Assembly (NCBI RefSeq): GCF_034652275.1
Contig: NZ_JAXIWG010000003.1
Span: forward strand, 248,001 to 312,000
Direction: 5' to 3'
DNA length: 64,000 bases
Source of the DNA: Yoonia sp034652275
GTDB lineage: Bacteria > Pseudomonadota > Alphaproteobacteria > Rhodobacterales > Rhodobacteraceae
The position numbers were made by a program, and so were the translations under genes. The notes below the pieces were generated by a model. It was not told the origin of the DNA. It ran no database searches and was given only the letters and a program-made list of their open reading frames with translations. This document shows positions 51,615 through 60,047 of the stretch, in pieces; within the stretch, counting starts at the first letter, position 1; each line of letters starts with the position of its first letter.

Positions 51615-52348
51615 GTTACGCGATACAATGGCTGCGGTCGTTGGTGTTCAATGCGCAAATGTATGTCGCCATGCTGGTCATCGGCATCCTTTACCTGCCT
51701 GCCGCGATCTGGTCGCGCGAAGGGGCCATTGCCGCCTGTCACGCCTATTGCCGCTGGGTGCGCTGGACGGCGGGCTGGATGATCGGGCTGAAAACCGAAA
51801 TCCGCGGCACGCCGCCCACGGATGAGGTGATGGTCGCGCCCAAGCACCAGTCGTTTCTGGACGTGCTGATGATTTATGGCGCCATGCCGCGCGGCAAGTT
51901 CATCTTCAAGGCGATCCTGAAATATGCCCCCGTGATCGGCCAGTTCGGTCTGCGCATCGGCTGCATTCCCGTGGATCGCGGCAAGCGTGGGCAGGCGATC
52001 AAGCAGATGGTGGCCGATGTGCAGGCCGGGCGTGCCATGCCGGGGCAGCTCATCATCTATCCGCAAGGCACGCGCATCGCGCCGGGGGTCAAGGCACCTT
52101 ACAAGATCGGGACCGGTGCGCTCTATCGTGAACTGGGTCAGCCGGTTGTGCCGGTGGCCACCAATGTGGGCGTGTTCTGGCCCAAGCGCGGCGTTTACCG
52201 CCACAAAGGCACGGCAGTGTTCGAATTTCTGCCCCGGATCGAACCGGGGCTGGAGATTGCGGATTTCATGGTGCGGCTGGAGACCGAGATCGAAACCGCC
52301 TCTGACCGTCTGGCCGCAGAGGCGGGTTTCCCCTTGCGGTCGGCCTAG
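51611..52348 (+). CDS. plsC: 1-acyl-sn-glycerol-3-phosphate acyltransferase
   Basis: A 245-aa lysophosphatidate acyltransferase-family enzyme. The catalytic HxxxxD-like motif is KHQSFLDVL (H-QSFL-D), and the second motif is YPQGTRIAPG (often FPEGTR; here Gln replaces Glu). One N-terminal membrane helix. It is expressed with ftsEX by overlap, linking lipid supply and division. It ends in a CTAG overlap with accA. Confidence 0.9.
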   Translation: MSYAIQWLRSLVFNAQMYVAMLVIGILYLPAAIWSREGAIAACHAYCRWVRWTAGWMIGLKTEIRGTPPTDEVMVAPKHQSFLDVLMIYGAMPRGKFIFKAILKYAPVIGQFGLRIGCIPVDRGKRGQAIKQMVADVQAGRAMPGQLIIYPQGTRIAPGVKAPYKIGTGALYRELGQPVVPVATNVGVFWPKRGVYRHKGTAVFEFLPRIEPGLEIADFMVRLETEIETASDRLAAEAGFPLRSA

Positions 52349-53307
52349 GCCGCCAGCCCCTTGCTGCCAAGCGCCAGGTATTTGTCGCGGCGGTCCTTGC
52401 GCAGTTTGTCGCCGGATTTGCCGGTCAGTTCGGCCAGCATGGATTTCATCGCCTCGCCCACGGCCTTGACGGCCATGGCAGGATCGCGGTGCGCGCCGCC
52501 TTTGGGTTCGGCGATGATCTTGTCGCAGACACCCAGTTCGTGCAGGTCTTTGGCGGTCAGGCGCAGGGCTTCGGCGGATTCGCGCATCTTTTCGGAATCC
52601 TTCCACAGGATCGAGGCGCAGCCTTCGGGGCTGATGACCGAATAGACCGAATGTTCCAGCATCGCGACACGGTTGGCCGAAGCAAAAGCGACAGCGCCGC
52701 CTGATCCGCCTTCACCGATGATGACGCTGATCAGCGGCACCTTCAGCGCCAGACATTTTTCCGTGGACCGGGCAATCGCCTCGGACTGGCCGCGTTCTTC
52801 GGCGCCTTTACCGGGATAGGCACCGGGGGTGTCAACCAGCGTGATGACGGGCAGGCCGAAACGGTCGGCCAGATCCATCAGGCGGATCGCCTTACGGTAT
52901 CCTTCGGGGCGGGCCATGCCGAAATTGCGCGCGATGCGCGATTTGGTGTCATTGCCCTTTTCATGGCCGATGACCATGACCGGCATGTCGTTGAACCGCG
53001 CCATGCCGCCCATGACGGAATGGTCGTCGGCGAAATTGCGATCGCCGGCAAGCGGAGTGAATTCGGTGAACAAAGCCTCGATATAGTCGATGCAATGGGG
53101 GCGTTCGGGGTGGCGGGCCACCTGGCATTTGCGCCAGGGCGACAGGTTGGCATAAAGCGAGGTCAGCAATTCGCCTGCCTTCTTGTCAAGCGCTGCGGCC
53201 TCTTTGGACACATCCATCTCGGGGGTGTCCCGCGCCATCGCGCGCAATTCCTCGGCCTTTCCTTCGATTTCGGCGAGGGGTTTTTCAAAGTCGAGGTACA
53301 GGGTCAT
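52345..53307 (-). CDS. accA: Acetyl-CoA carboxylase carboxyltransferase alpha subunit
   Basis: Transfers the carboxyl group from biotin to acetyl-CoA to make malonyl-CoA. The 320-aa protein has VIGHEKGNDTKSRIARNFG, LVDTPGAYPGKGAEERGQSE, IGEGGSGGAVAFA and ISPEGCASILWKD. The start at 53307 (MTLYLDFEKPLAEIEGKAE) is universal for the family; a longer open frame upstream is not used. The product needs bicarbonate, like several enzymes in this window. Confidence 0.97.
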   Translation of the reverse strand: MTLYLDFEKPLAEIEGKAEELRAMARDTPEMDVSKEAAALDKKAGELLTSLYANLSPWRKCQVARHPERPHCIDYIEALFTEFTPLAGDRNFADDHSVMGGMARFNDMPVMVIGHEKGNDTKSRIARNFGMARPEGYRKAIRLMDLADRFGLPVITLVDTPGAYPGKGAEERGQSEAIARSTEKCLALKVPLISVIIGEGGSGGAVAFASANRVAMLEHSVYSVISPEGCASILWKDSEKMRESAEALRLTAKDLHELGVCDKIIAEPKGGAHRDPAMAVKAVGEAMKSMLAELTGKSGDKLRKDRRDKYLALGSKGLAA

Positions 53308-53416
53308 GGGTGCCGGGCCTTTTTCAACATCTGCATTTATATGGCCCATGCCGCAGGTGAAGGCAATGTGCGACGCGCCACGCTGCGGGGGTGTCGGCAG
53401 GCATTGCGAAAAATAG

Positions 53417-53429
53417 TGAACGTAGTTCA
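53417..53429. promoter_or_regulatory. Palindrome between accA and duplicated secreted protein gene
   Basis: TGAAC-GTA-GTTCA, a perfect 5-bp-arm palindrome in an A+T-rich part of the divergent intergenic region. It could be an operator for either gene, or chance. No regulator is named. Confidence 0.3.
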
Positions 53430-53498
53430 ATTTATGGATTGTACATCGTTGGCAATCAGTTATGGATGAGCCGCGTTCAATATCTGCAGGAGAATCAG

Positions 53499-53924
53499 AT
53501 GCGTGTTTTGGGACTTGTTGCTTTTGTTGCCTGTCTTGCCGGTGGCCCCGCCATGGCACAGGACATCAATTTTGGCGACGATAGTGGGGAGTGGGCGAAT
53601 GACGGGGAATGTGATGATCCGCGCTTTATCGGGCCGGGCATGACAGAAACCGTGCTGTTGTCGTCTGATGTGCTGCGCGATGCGTCCGATTGCCGGACTT
53701 TCTTTAATGCCGGTCAGCTGACGCTGCGTGGCGTTGCGGCCGACGGGACCATCGACTTTGGCGATGACAGCAGCGAATGGGCGCGTGACGGCGAATGCGA
53801 CGACATGCGCTTTGCCGGACCCGGCATGACGCTGACCCCGCTGTTGTTCGAGGATGTCATGACTGACGCCACCGATTGCCGGAATGCGTTCGACGCCGGT
53901 CTGCTGACACTGGCAGGCCAGTAA
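53499..53924 (+). CDS. Secreted protein with two tandem DGECDD repeats
   Basis: A 141-aa protein with signal peptide MRVLGLVAFVACLAGGPAMA and two copies of a 54-aa unit (residues 23-76 and 85-138, offset 62). Each has INFGDDSGEW-like Asp-rich start, DGECDD(P/M)RFxGPGM and a second Cys in DCR, followed by AGxLTL. Each unit has one Cys pair and an acidic loop, compatible with metal binding and a disulfide. AGGAGA is a strong ribosome-binding site. Function unknown. The 190-bp gap before it (53308-53498) holds a TGAAC-GTA-GTTCA palindrome at 53417-53429. Confidence 0.8.
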   Translation: MRVLGLVAFVACLAGGPAMAQDINFGDDSGEWANDGECDDPRFIGPGMTETVLLSSDVLRDASDCRTFFNAGQLTLRGVAADGTIDFGDDSSEWARDGECDDMRFAGPGMTLTPLLFEDVMTDATDCRNAFDAGLLTLAGQ

Positions 53925-53934
53925 CCCCTGTGCG

Positions 53935-54891
53935 TCAGCCCGCGATCATCTCGGACTGGCGCACGATCACCTCGGCCTGCTTGATCGAGGCGATATCGAC
54001 CAGACGCCCCTTGTAGACGGTCGCCCCTTCGCCGCGCGCCTTGGCCTGTTCCATCGCGGCGAGGATCTCGCGCGCCTCTGTCACGGCGGCCTCGGACGGG
54101 GTGAACACCTCGTTGGCCAGCGCGATCTGCTTGGGGTGGATCGCCCATTTGCCGACCATGCCCAATGTGGCCGACCGGCGCGCCTGCGCGCGGTAGCCTT
54201 CGTCATCGCTGAAATCGCCAAACGGGCCGTCCACCGGCAGCACCCCATGCGTCCGGCAGGCCGCAACAATCGCGGTCTGCGCCCAGTGCCACGGGTCGGA
54301 ATAATGCCGCGTGTCACCATGCAGCATATAATAGTTTTCCTGCGTCCCGCCGATGCCGGTGGTCTGCATCCCCATCGAGGCCGCGAAATCCGCAGCGCCC
54401 AGCGACATTGCCGCCATGCGCGGAGAGCTGGCGGCGATCTCTTCGACATGGGCAATACCGGCAGCCGATTCGATGATGACCTCGAAACTGATCGGCTTGG
54501 TCCGCCCCTTGGCGCGTTCGATGGCCGTCACCAGTGCATCCACAGCGTAAACATCGGCCGCGCAGCCGACCTTGGGAATCATGATCTGGTCCAGCCTGTC
54601 GCCCGCCTGTTCCAGCACATCCACGACATCGCGGTACCAATAGGGCGTGTCTAACCCGTTGATCCGCACACTGAGCGTCTTGGTGCCCCAATCGACGGTA
54701 TTGATCGCCTCGATCACATTGGCCCGCGCGCTGTCTTTATCCGAGGGCGCGACACTATCTTCCAGATCAAGGTTGATGACGTCCGCCGCCGACGCTGCCA
54801 TTTTCGCAAACAGCTTGGTGTTCGATCCCGGGCCGAACAACTGGCAACGGTTCGGACGGGCAGGGGGGGCAGGCTGCAGGCGGAATGACAT
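53935..54891 (-). CDS. mcl1: L-malyl-CoA/beta-methylmalyl-CoA lyase
   Basis: Citrate-lyase-family enzyme that cleaves beta-methylmalyl-CoA to glyoxylate and propionyl-CoA and handles malyl-CoA in the ethylmalonyl-CoA pathway. The 318-aa length and MSFRLQPAPPARPNRCQLFG, VINLDLEDSVAP, IMIPKVGCAADVYAV and FEVIIESAAGI match Rhodobacter Mcl1 closely. An in-frame ATG at 54921 is less likely. Two direct repeats and an inverted repeat lie just upstream (54913-54956). The pathway needs CO2 and bicarbonate, linking to sbtA/carbonic anhydrase. Confidence 0.96.
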   Translation of the reverse strand: MSFRLQPAPPARPNRCQLFGPGSNTKLFAKMAASAADVINLDLEDSVAPSDKDSARANVIEAINTVDWGTKTLSVRINGLDTPYWYRDVVDVLEQAGDRLDQIMIPKVGCAADVYAVDALVTAIERAKGRTKPISFEVIIESAAGIAHVEEIAASSPRMAAMSLGAADFAASMGMQTTGIGGTQENYYMLHGDTRHYSDPWHWAQTAIVAACRTHGVLPVDGPFGDFSDDEGYRAQARRSATLGMVGKWAIHPKQIALANEVFTPSEAAVTEAREILAAMEQAKARGEGATVYKGRLVDIASIKQAEVIVRQSEMIAG

Positions 54892-54912
54892 GGCGATCCT
54901 CTGGGTAGCAAA

Positions 54913-54956
54913 ATTGCGCAACGGGTTTTCCGTTGGGTATTATATTGCGCAGCGGG
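54913..54956 (-). promoter_or_regulatory. Direct and inverted repeats upstream of mcl1
   Basis: ATTGCGCAACGGG (54913-54925) recurs as ATTGCGCAGCGGG (54944-54956), 12 of 13 identical, spaced by 31 bp. CAACGG (54919-54924) and CCGTTG (54930-54935) form an inverted repeat with a 5-bp loop. The location 22-65 bp before the mcl1 ATG suits a regulator site. Identity of the regulator is not shown by the sequence. Confidence 0.5.
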
Positions 54957-55014
54957 TCACAAGGGGCGTTTGCAACCGCAGCATTGCGGTTGCGCGCCTG
55001 TCATCGGTTCAGGC

Positions 55015-56199
55015 TCAGACGCCTGCGGTCACAATCGCCTGCGCCAGCACCGGCACGCTTTGCGCGTTCAGCCCTGCCACGTTGAACCGGCTGTCACCCA
55101 CCATATAGATGCCGTTCTCCGCCCGCATCGCGGCGACCTGTTCCGGCGTCGCGCCAAGGCGGCTGAACATCCCGCGATGATGGGCAAGAAAATCGAAACG
55201 GTCGGTGTTGGTCAGGCGCTTCAATTCATCGGCCAGTTGCTGGCGCAGGCCCAGCATGGACAGGCGGGTTTCTTCCAGTTCCGTCTCCCATTCGGCACGC
55301 AAGGCGGGGTCGGTCAGGATTGTGGTAACGACCCGTGCGCCATGATCGGGCGGAAAGGAATAGTTCTGCCGGTTCAGAAAGGCGAGGTTCTGTTGCGCCA
55401 GTGCCTGCTGGTCGGCGTCCTTGGCAATCGCCATCAGCGCGCCTGTGCGTTCGCGGTAAATGCCGAAGTTCTTGGAACAGCTTGCGGCGATCAGGCAGTT
55501 GTCAAACGCAACCGCGATCTGGCGGGTGATCTGGGCGTCAGCCTCCAGCCCGTCGCCAAAGCCTTGGTAGGCGATATCGACAAACGGCACGGCGCCACGG
55601 TCCTGCATCAGCGCGATGACCTGCGCCATCTGCTCTGCCGTCAGGTTCGCGCCTGTCGGATTGTGGCAGCAGCCATGCAGCAGCACCACATCGCCTGCCT
55701 TCAGTGCGCCCAGATCGGACATCAGCCCGTCAAAATCCACGCCGCGCGTGGCGTTGTCGAAATAGCGGTATTCGGCCATTTTCATGCCAAGATATTTGAT
55801 GATCGACGGATGGTTCGGCCATGTCGGGTTCGACAGCCAGACAGTGGCATTCGGTGCCGCCATGCGGATCAGTTCCAGCGCCTGCCGGATCGCCCCTGTG
55901 CCACCGGGTGTCGCAACACAGGCCACGCGGTCAGCGGACACACTGTCGCCCAGCACCAGATCGCGGATCGCGGCCCCAAAGGCGGGATCACCGGCCAGTC
56001 CCGTATAGGCCTTGGTCGTCTGATCCGCCAGAATCCGGCGTTCGGCCTCTTTCACGGCACGCATCACAGGCGTATTGCCGGTTGCATCCTTGTAGACGCC
56101 AACGCCAAGGTCGATCTTGTTGCTGCGCGGATCGGCGCGGTATTCGGCCATCAGCATCAGGATCTTGTCGGCGGGTTGCGGGTTCAGGTTGTGCAGCAT
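55015..56199 (-). CDS. tyrB: Aromatic/aspartate aminotransferase
   Basis: A PLP class I aminotransferase of 394 aa, matching E. coli TyrB/AspC length (397). The PLP lysine region reads SCSKNFGIYRERTG, and WPNHPSIIKYLGM and LLHGCCHNPTGANL are family signatures. Expected substrates are aromatic amino acids, aspartate and 2-oxoglutarate. The TGATG overlap with sseA (56199) shows they are one unit. Specificity between Tyr and Asp cannot be settled from sequence. Confidence 0.92.
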   Translation of the reverse strand: MLHNLNPQPADKILMLMAEYRADPRSNKIDLGVGVYKDATGNTPVMRAVKEAERRILADQTTKAYTGLAGDPAFGAAIRDLVLGDSVSADRVACVATPGGTGAIRQALELIRMAAPNATVWLSNPTWPNHPSIIKYLGMKMAEYRYFDNATRGVDFDGLMSDLGALKAGDVVLLHGCCHNPTGANLTAEQMAQVIALMQDRGAVPFVDIAYQGFGDGLEADAQITRQIAVAFDNCLIAASCSKNFGIYRERTGALMAIAKDADQQALAQQNLAFLNRQNYSFPPDHGARVVTTILTDPALRAEWETELEETRLSMLGLRQQLADELKRLTNTDRFDFLAHHRGMFSRLGATPEQVAAMRAENGIYMVGDSRFNVAGLNAQSVPVLAQAIVTAGV

Positions 56200-57065
56200 C
56201 AGGCGGCTCCGGTTGCAAGTGGAAGATCGGCATACATGCCCCATTCGGACCATGACCCGTCGTATAGCGCGTGATCGGTCTTGCCGATCCGTTCAAGGGC
56301 AAGCGACAGCACAGCCGCAGTGACCCCCGACCCGCAGGTCGTGATCGCGGGCTTGTCCAGATCGACGCCCGCATCGGTGAAAACAGCACGCAGCGCAGCG
56401 GTTGGCTTCATCGTGCCATCGGCATTCAGCAAGTCCTGATAAAACACGTTGCGCGATCCCGGAATATGACCCGACCGCATGCCGGGGCGGGGCTCCGGCG
56501 TCTCGCCACGGAACCGCCCGGGCGCGCGCGCATCGATGATCGTGTGATCGCCCAGCTTGGCCGCACGCGCCACATCGGTCACATCGCGCACCATCTGCGC
56601 ACGGCGCTGCACCGTCATGTGGCGGTCGCGGATCACAGGCGGGGCGGTGGTGACGGGCTTGCCTTCGGCCACCCATTTGGGCAGGCCACCATCCAGCACG
56701 GCGACGGCATCATGCCCCATCAGCCGGAACAGCCACCAGACGCGTGCGGCCGAAAACAGCCCCGCCCCGTCATAGACCACGACCTGATGACCGTCGCCCA
56801 CACCCATCGCGCGCATTCGCGACATGAATTTCTCGACCGGCGGCGCCATGTGCGGCAGTTCCGAGCGCAGATCGCTGATCTCGTCGATATCAAAGAACCG
56901 CGCACCGGGAATATGGCCCGCCTGATACTCTGCCAGACCCGACCGGCCTGCATCGGGCAGATACCAACTTGCATCCAGAATGCGCAGATCGGGGTCTTTG
57001 AGATGCGCGGCCAGCCAGTCAGTGCTGACAAGCGTTTTGGGATCATCTGGCGCCGTTTTGGTCAT
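56199..57065 (-). CDS. sseA: 3-mercaptopyruvate sulfurtransferase
   Basis: Two-domain rhodanese of 288 aa: inactive N-terminal domain (about 1-150) and active C-terminal domain with the loop ITTCGSGVTAAV, the CG(S/T)G motif of mercaptopyruvate sulfurtransferases. RFFDIDEISDLRSELPHM and DARAPGRFRGETPEPRPG support the assignment. Acts in cysteine-derived sulfur metabolism and would use the mercaptopyruvate made by transamination; it is coupled to the aminotransferase gene through TGATG. Confidence 0.93.
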   Translation of the reverse strand: MTKTAPDDPKTLVSTDWLAAHLKDPDLRILDASWYLPDAGRSGLAEYQAGHIPGARFFDIDEISDLRSELPHMAPPVEKFMSRMRAMGVGDGHQVVVYDGAGLFSAARVWWLFRLMGHDAVAVLDGGLPKWVAEGKPVTTAPPVIRDRHMTVQRRAQMVRDVTDVARAAKLGDHTIIDARAPGRFRGETPEPRPGMRSGHIPGSRNVFYQDLLNADGTMKPTAALRAVFTDAGVDLDKPAITTCGSGVTAAVLSLALERIGKTDHALYDGSWSEWGMYADLPLATGAA

Positions 57066-57150
57066 CGCATTGCCCTTTGGTCACTTCCCCTGTCACTAGC
57101 GCGCAGGGCATATGGAAACAAGGCACCACATCTCGCGTCTTAGACCGCAT

Positions 57151-57177
57151 CTTCTTTTTTCCAAAAATACTCCGGGG
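57151..57177 (-). terminator. Dispersed terminator-like element, copy 2, downstream of smpB
   Basis: On the minus strand TCCGG (loop ACCTCACC) CCGGA forms a stem and is followed by GTATTTTTGG and AAAAAAGAAG. It lies 38 bp after the smpB stop in the smpB direction, so it can end that transcript before sseA. The core is identical to copy 1 at 13690-13721 over 23 bp. Confidence 0.6.
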
Positions 57178-57215
57178 TGAGGTCCGGACATGTCCGGGCC
57201 GAGGGGCAGCGCCCC

Positions 57216-57689
57216 TTACTCCCCCTGCCGCAAAAGCCTTTGCTTCTGCCGGCCCCAGTCGCGGGCGGCCTCGGTCGCACGTTTGTCGTGGTTCTTCTTG
57301 CCCTTGGCCGTCGCGATCTTGAGCTTCACCAGACCGCGGTCGTTGAAATACAAAACCAGCGGCACCAGCGTCATGCCTTCGCGCTTGGTCGCATTCCAAA
57401 GCCGCGACAATTCCTTGCGGCTGACCAGCAGCTTGCGCTTGCGGCGTTCCTCATGGCTGAACATCGCGCGCTCGTAAGGCGCGATATAGGCGTTGGTCAG
57501 CCACAATTCGCCATTGTCGACCGAGGCATAGCTGTCCGCGATATTGGACTGGCCGACGCGCAGGGATTTCACCTCGGACCCGGTCAGGATGATCCCGACC
57601 TCGATATCGTCCTCGATGGCATAGTCATAGCGCGCGCGCCGGTTCTCGGCGACGACCTTGTAGTTTGTCTTTTCGGTTTTCTTGGCCAT
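57216..57689 (-). CDS. smpB: SsrA-binding protein SmpB
   Basis: RNA-binding partner of tmRNA in ribosome rescue, 157 aa, with NYKVVAENRRARYDYAIEDD, GIILTGSEVKSLR and the basic tail KGKKNHDKRATEAARDWGR. The start at 57689 (MAKKTEKTNYKV) is typical; longer N-termini are unlikely. The tmRNA gene is not in the window. A terminator-like dispersed repeat follows. Confidence 0.97.
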   Translation of the reverse strand: MAKKTEKTNYKVVAENRRARYDYAIEDDIEVGIILTGSEVKSLRVGQSNIADSYASVDNGELWLTNAYIAPYERAMFSHEERRKRKLLVSRKELSRLWNATKREGMTLVPLVLYFNDRGLVKLKIATAKGKKNHDKRATEAARDWGRQKQRLLRQGE

Positions 57690-57823
57690 AGTCGCCTTCA
57701 GATAGGCCAAGCCGGTCACACGCACAAGGTGGGCGCGCGCCCGCACCAAGGATGGACGCCCGAAATGCCCCTGTTATCTGCCGTCCAAGCCCCCGTCACC
57801 CTGTTATCAGGCAGGTTGGGCCG

Positions 57824-59020
57824 GTGATCCCCGTGCTTGACAACCGCCGCGCGCGGCATGTGTTTCTGGCGCGGCACGGGCTGGCAGAGCGGCCCTCCGG
57901 TGCGGGTACGGGGGACGGTCTTGCCGCGGTGATCGACAGGCTCGGTTTCGTGCAGGTGGACAGCGTCACGACATTCGCCCGCGCGCATGATCTGATCCTG
58001 TGGTCGCGCCGCCAGCAATATCGCCCCTCTGCTCTGCAAAACCTGCTGCACCGCGACCGGCGGGTGTTCGAACACTGGACCCATGACGCGGCGGTCATTC
58101 CGATAGACAGTTTTGCGCATTGGCGCCTGCGTTTCGCGCGCGACGAGGCGCGGCTGTCGGCGCGGTCGCAGGCCACCCAGCGGGGCGACTTTCATCGCCG
58201 CATGGACATTGTGCTGCGCCAGATCGCGGATCACGGTCCTTGCACATCGGGCGATGTCGGGCCGTCCGAGACCCGTGGGTCGGGGGGCTGGTGGGACTGG
58301 CACCCGTCCAAGGCCGCGCTGGAATTTCTGTGGCGGACGGGGCGCGTGTCGGTGCTGCGACGCGACGGTTTCACCAAGGTTTACGACCTGACGGAGCGAG
58401 TGATCCCCGCCGCGCACCTGCACCACAGGCATGACCCGACCGACACGATCGACTGGTGTTGCACGGGCGCGCTGGACAGGCTGGGGTTTGCGACCAGTGG
58501 CGAGATTGCCGCCTTTTGGGCCACCGTCACCCCCGCCGAGGCGCGCGACTGGTGCGCTGCAGCATTGGCGCAAGGGCGCGTGATCGCGGTCGACGTGGCG
58601 GGTGTCGATGGCAGCCTGCGGCGCAGCTTTGCTTGGGCTGATCTTCTCGATACACCGCTGGCCGCCCCCGTGCCGCGCCTGCGGATCCTGTCGCCTTTCG
58701 ATCCCGCCCTGCGCGACCGCAAAAGGGCCGAGCGCCTGTTCGGCTTCCATTACCGGATCGAGATTTTCGTCCCCGCAGCACAGCGCAAATACGGCTATTA
58801 CGTTTTTCCCGTGCTGGACGGGGACAGGATCATCGGCCGGATCGATATGAAACGCACCGGTGGCGCGCTGGTGGTGCGCGCCTTCTGGCCGGAACCAGAG
58901 GTCCGCCTTGGTGCGGGGCGGTTGCGTGCGCTGGATCAGGAATTGCGCCGTGCGGCCGTGTTTGGCGGCTGTCAGGATGTGATCTACGACCCTGACTGGC
59001 TCCGACAGCCGCTGGCGTGA
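57824..59020 (+). CDS. YcaQ/AlkX-like DNA glycosylase (HTH_42 family)
   Basis: A 398-aa winged-helix protein of the DUF1006 family, whose E. coli member YcaQ unhooks interstrand DNA crosslinks. The characteristic QxD catalytic motif is in LGFVQVDSVTTFARAHDL, and RDRRVFEHWTHDA, LGFATSGEIAAFW and PFDPALRDRKRAERLFGFHY are present. The GTG at 57824 (VIPVLDNRRARHVFLARHGL) fits family length; an in-frame ATG at 57752 adds 24 non-conserved residues. Confidence 0.9.
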   Translation: MIPVLDNRRARHVFLARHGLAERPSGAGTGDGLAAVIDRLGFVQVDSVTTFARAHDLILWSRRQQYRPSALQNLLHRDRRVFEHWTHDAAVIPIDSFAHWRLRFARDEARLSARSQATQRGDFHRRMDIVLRQIADHGPCTSGDVGPSETRGSGGWWDWHPSKAALEFLWRTGRVSVLRRDGFTKVYDLTERVIPAAHLHHRHDPTDTIDWCCTGALDRLGFATSGEIAAFWATVTPAEARDWCAAALAQGRVIAVDVAGVDGSLRRSFAWADLLDTPLAAPVPRLRILSPFDPALRDRKRAERLFGFHYRIEIFVPAAQRKYGYYVFPVLDGDRIIGRIDMKRTGGALVVRAFWPEPEVRLGAGRLRALDQELRRAAVFGGCQDVIYDPDWLRQPLA

Positions 59021-59026
59021 TGTCCG

Positions 59027-59899
59027 CTAGCCCAGCAGACCCGCATGCACCATCGCGGCGCGCATCTTGGCCTTGGTCGCATCCGTGAGCGGGGTCAGCG
59101 GGCTGCGCACCTCGTCCGAACACAATCCCAGCAGCGACATGCCGTATTTCGCCCCCGCCACACCCGGTTCGGTAAAGATCGCCTCGTGCAATGGCATCAG
59201 ACAGTCAAGTTGCGTCAGGGCCTTGGCGTAATCGCCTGCCAAGGTGCTTTCCTGAAACGCGGCACAGAGCGCTGGGGCGACGTTGGCCGTGACCGAAATG
59301 CACCCCACCCCGCCATGCGCGTTAAAGCCGAGTGCGGTGGCATCCTCGCCCGACAATTGCACGAAATCAGTGCCGCAGCGCAGCCGCTGCTTGGGCACGC
59401 GGGCCAGATCGCCGGTCGCGTCCTTGACGCCCACGATCATCGGGTGCCGTGCCAATTCGCCCATCGTGTCGGGGGTCATATCCACGGCGGACCGGCCAGG
59501 GATGTTGTAGATGATGACCGGTAGGCCGCAATCGGCGGCGGCGGTGAAATGCGCGATCAATCCGGCCTGTGTCGGCTTATTGTAATAGGGTGTCACCACA
59601 AGGGCGGCATCGGCCCCGGCATTCTTGGCGGCCTGCACCAGACGCACGGTTTCGATCGTGTTGTTCGATCCGGCACCTGCGATGACCGGAATACGGCCTG
59701 CAGCCTCCTGCACGACGATCTCGACCACCATGTCATGTTCTTCATGGGTCAGGGTCGGGCTCTCGCCGGTTGTGCCGACAGGCACCAAGCCGTGGCTGCC
59801 CTGTTCCACATGCCAGTTCACCAGCTTTTTCAGCGTCGCAACATCCACCTGACCGTTTGCGAACGGTGTGACGAGTGCGGGAATGGAACCCTTGAACAT
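59027..59899 (-). CDS. dapA: 4-hydroxy-tetrahydrodipicolinate synthase
   Basis: Condenses pyruvate with aspartate semialdehyde, first step of the diaminopimelate/lysine branch. The 290-aa TIM barrel has GTTGESPTLTHEEH, IAGAGSNNTIETVRL, YYNKPTQAGLIAHF, YNIPGRSAVDM and the Schiff-base Lys in GVKDATGD. The start at 59899 is universal for the family. Acts upstream of the lysA product. Convergent with the YcaQ-like gene and divergent from the lytic transglycosylase, with 148 bp between starts. Confidence 0.97.
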   Translation of the reverse strand: MFKGSIPALVTPFANGQVDVATLKKLVNWHVEQGSHGLVPVGTTGESPTLTHEEHDMVVEIVVQEAAGRIPVIAGAGSNNTIETVRLVQAAKNAGADAALVVTPYYNKPTQAGLIAHFTAAADCGLPVIIYNIPGRSAVDMTPDTMGELARHPMIVGVKDATGDLARVPKQRLRCGTDFVQLSGEDATALGFNAHGGVGCISVTANVAPALCAAFQESTLAGDYAKALTQLDCLMPLHEAIFTEPGVAGAKYGMSLLGLCSDEVRSPLTPLTDATKAKMRAAMVHAGLLG

Positions 59900-60047
59900 G
59901 CGACATTTCCTTGTGTGCGGGACGCTGAGTCGTCCGGTCGAAATCGCGCGGACCCTAGACGCCTTTGCGCCTGTTGCCAAGTTTGTCAGTTGCCTTGGCG
60001 CGCGGCTGGTTTACCCTGCACCAAAACAAGCAAGAGCGGTGATCCTG

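Noticed and set aside
54970..56274. 434-codon plus-strand frame over the aminotransferase
   Set aside because: Shadow of the aminotransferase gene, whose PLP motif and length are clear.
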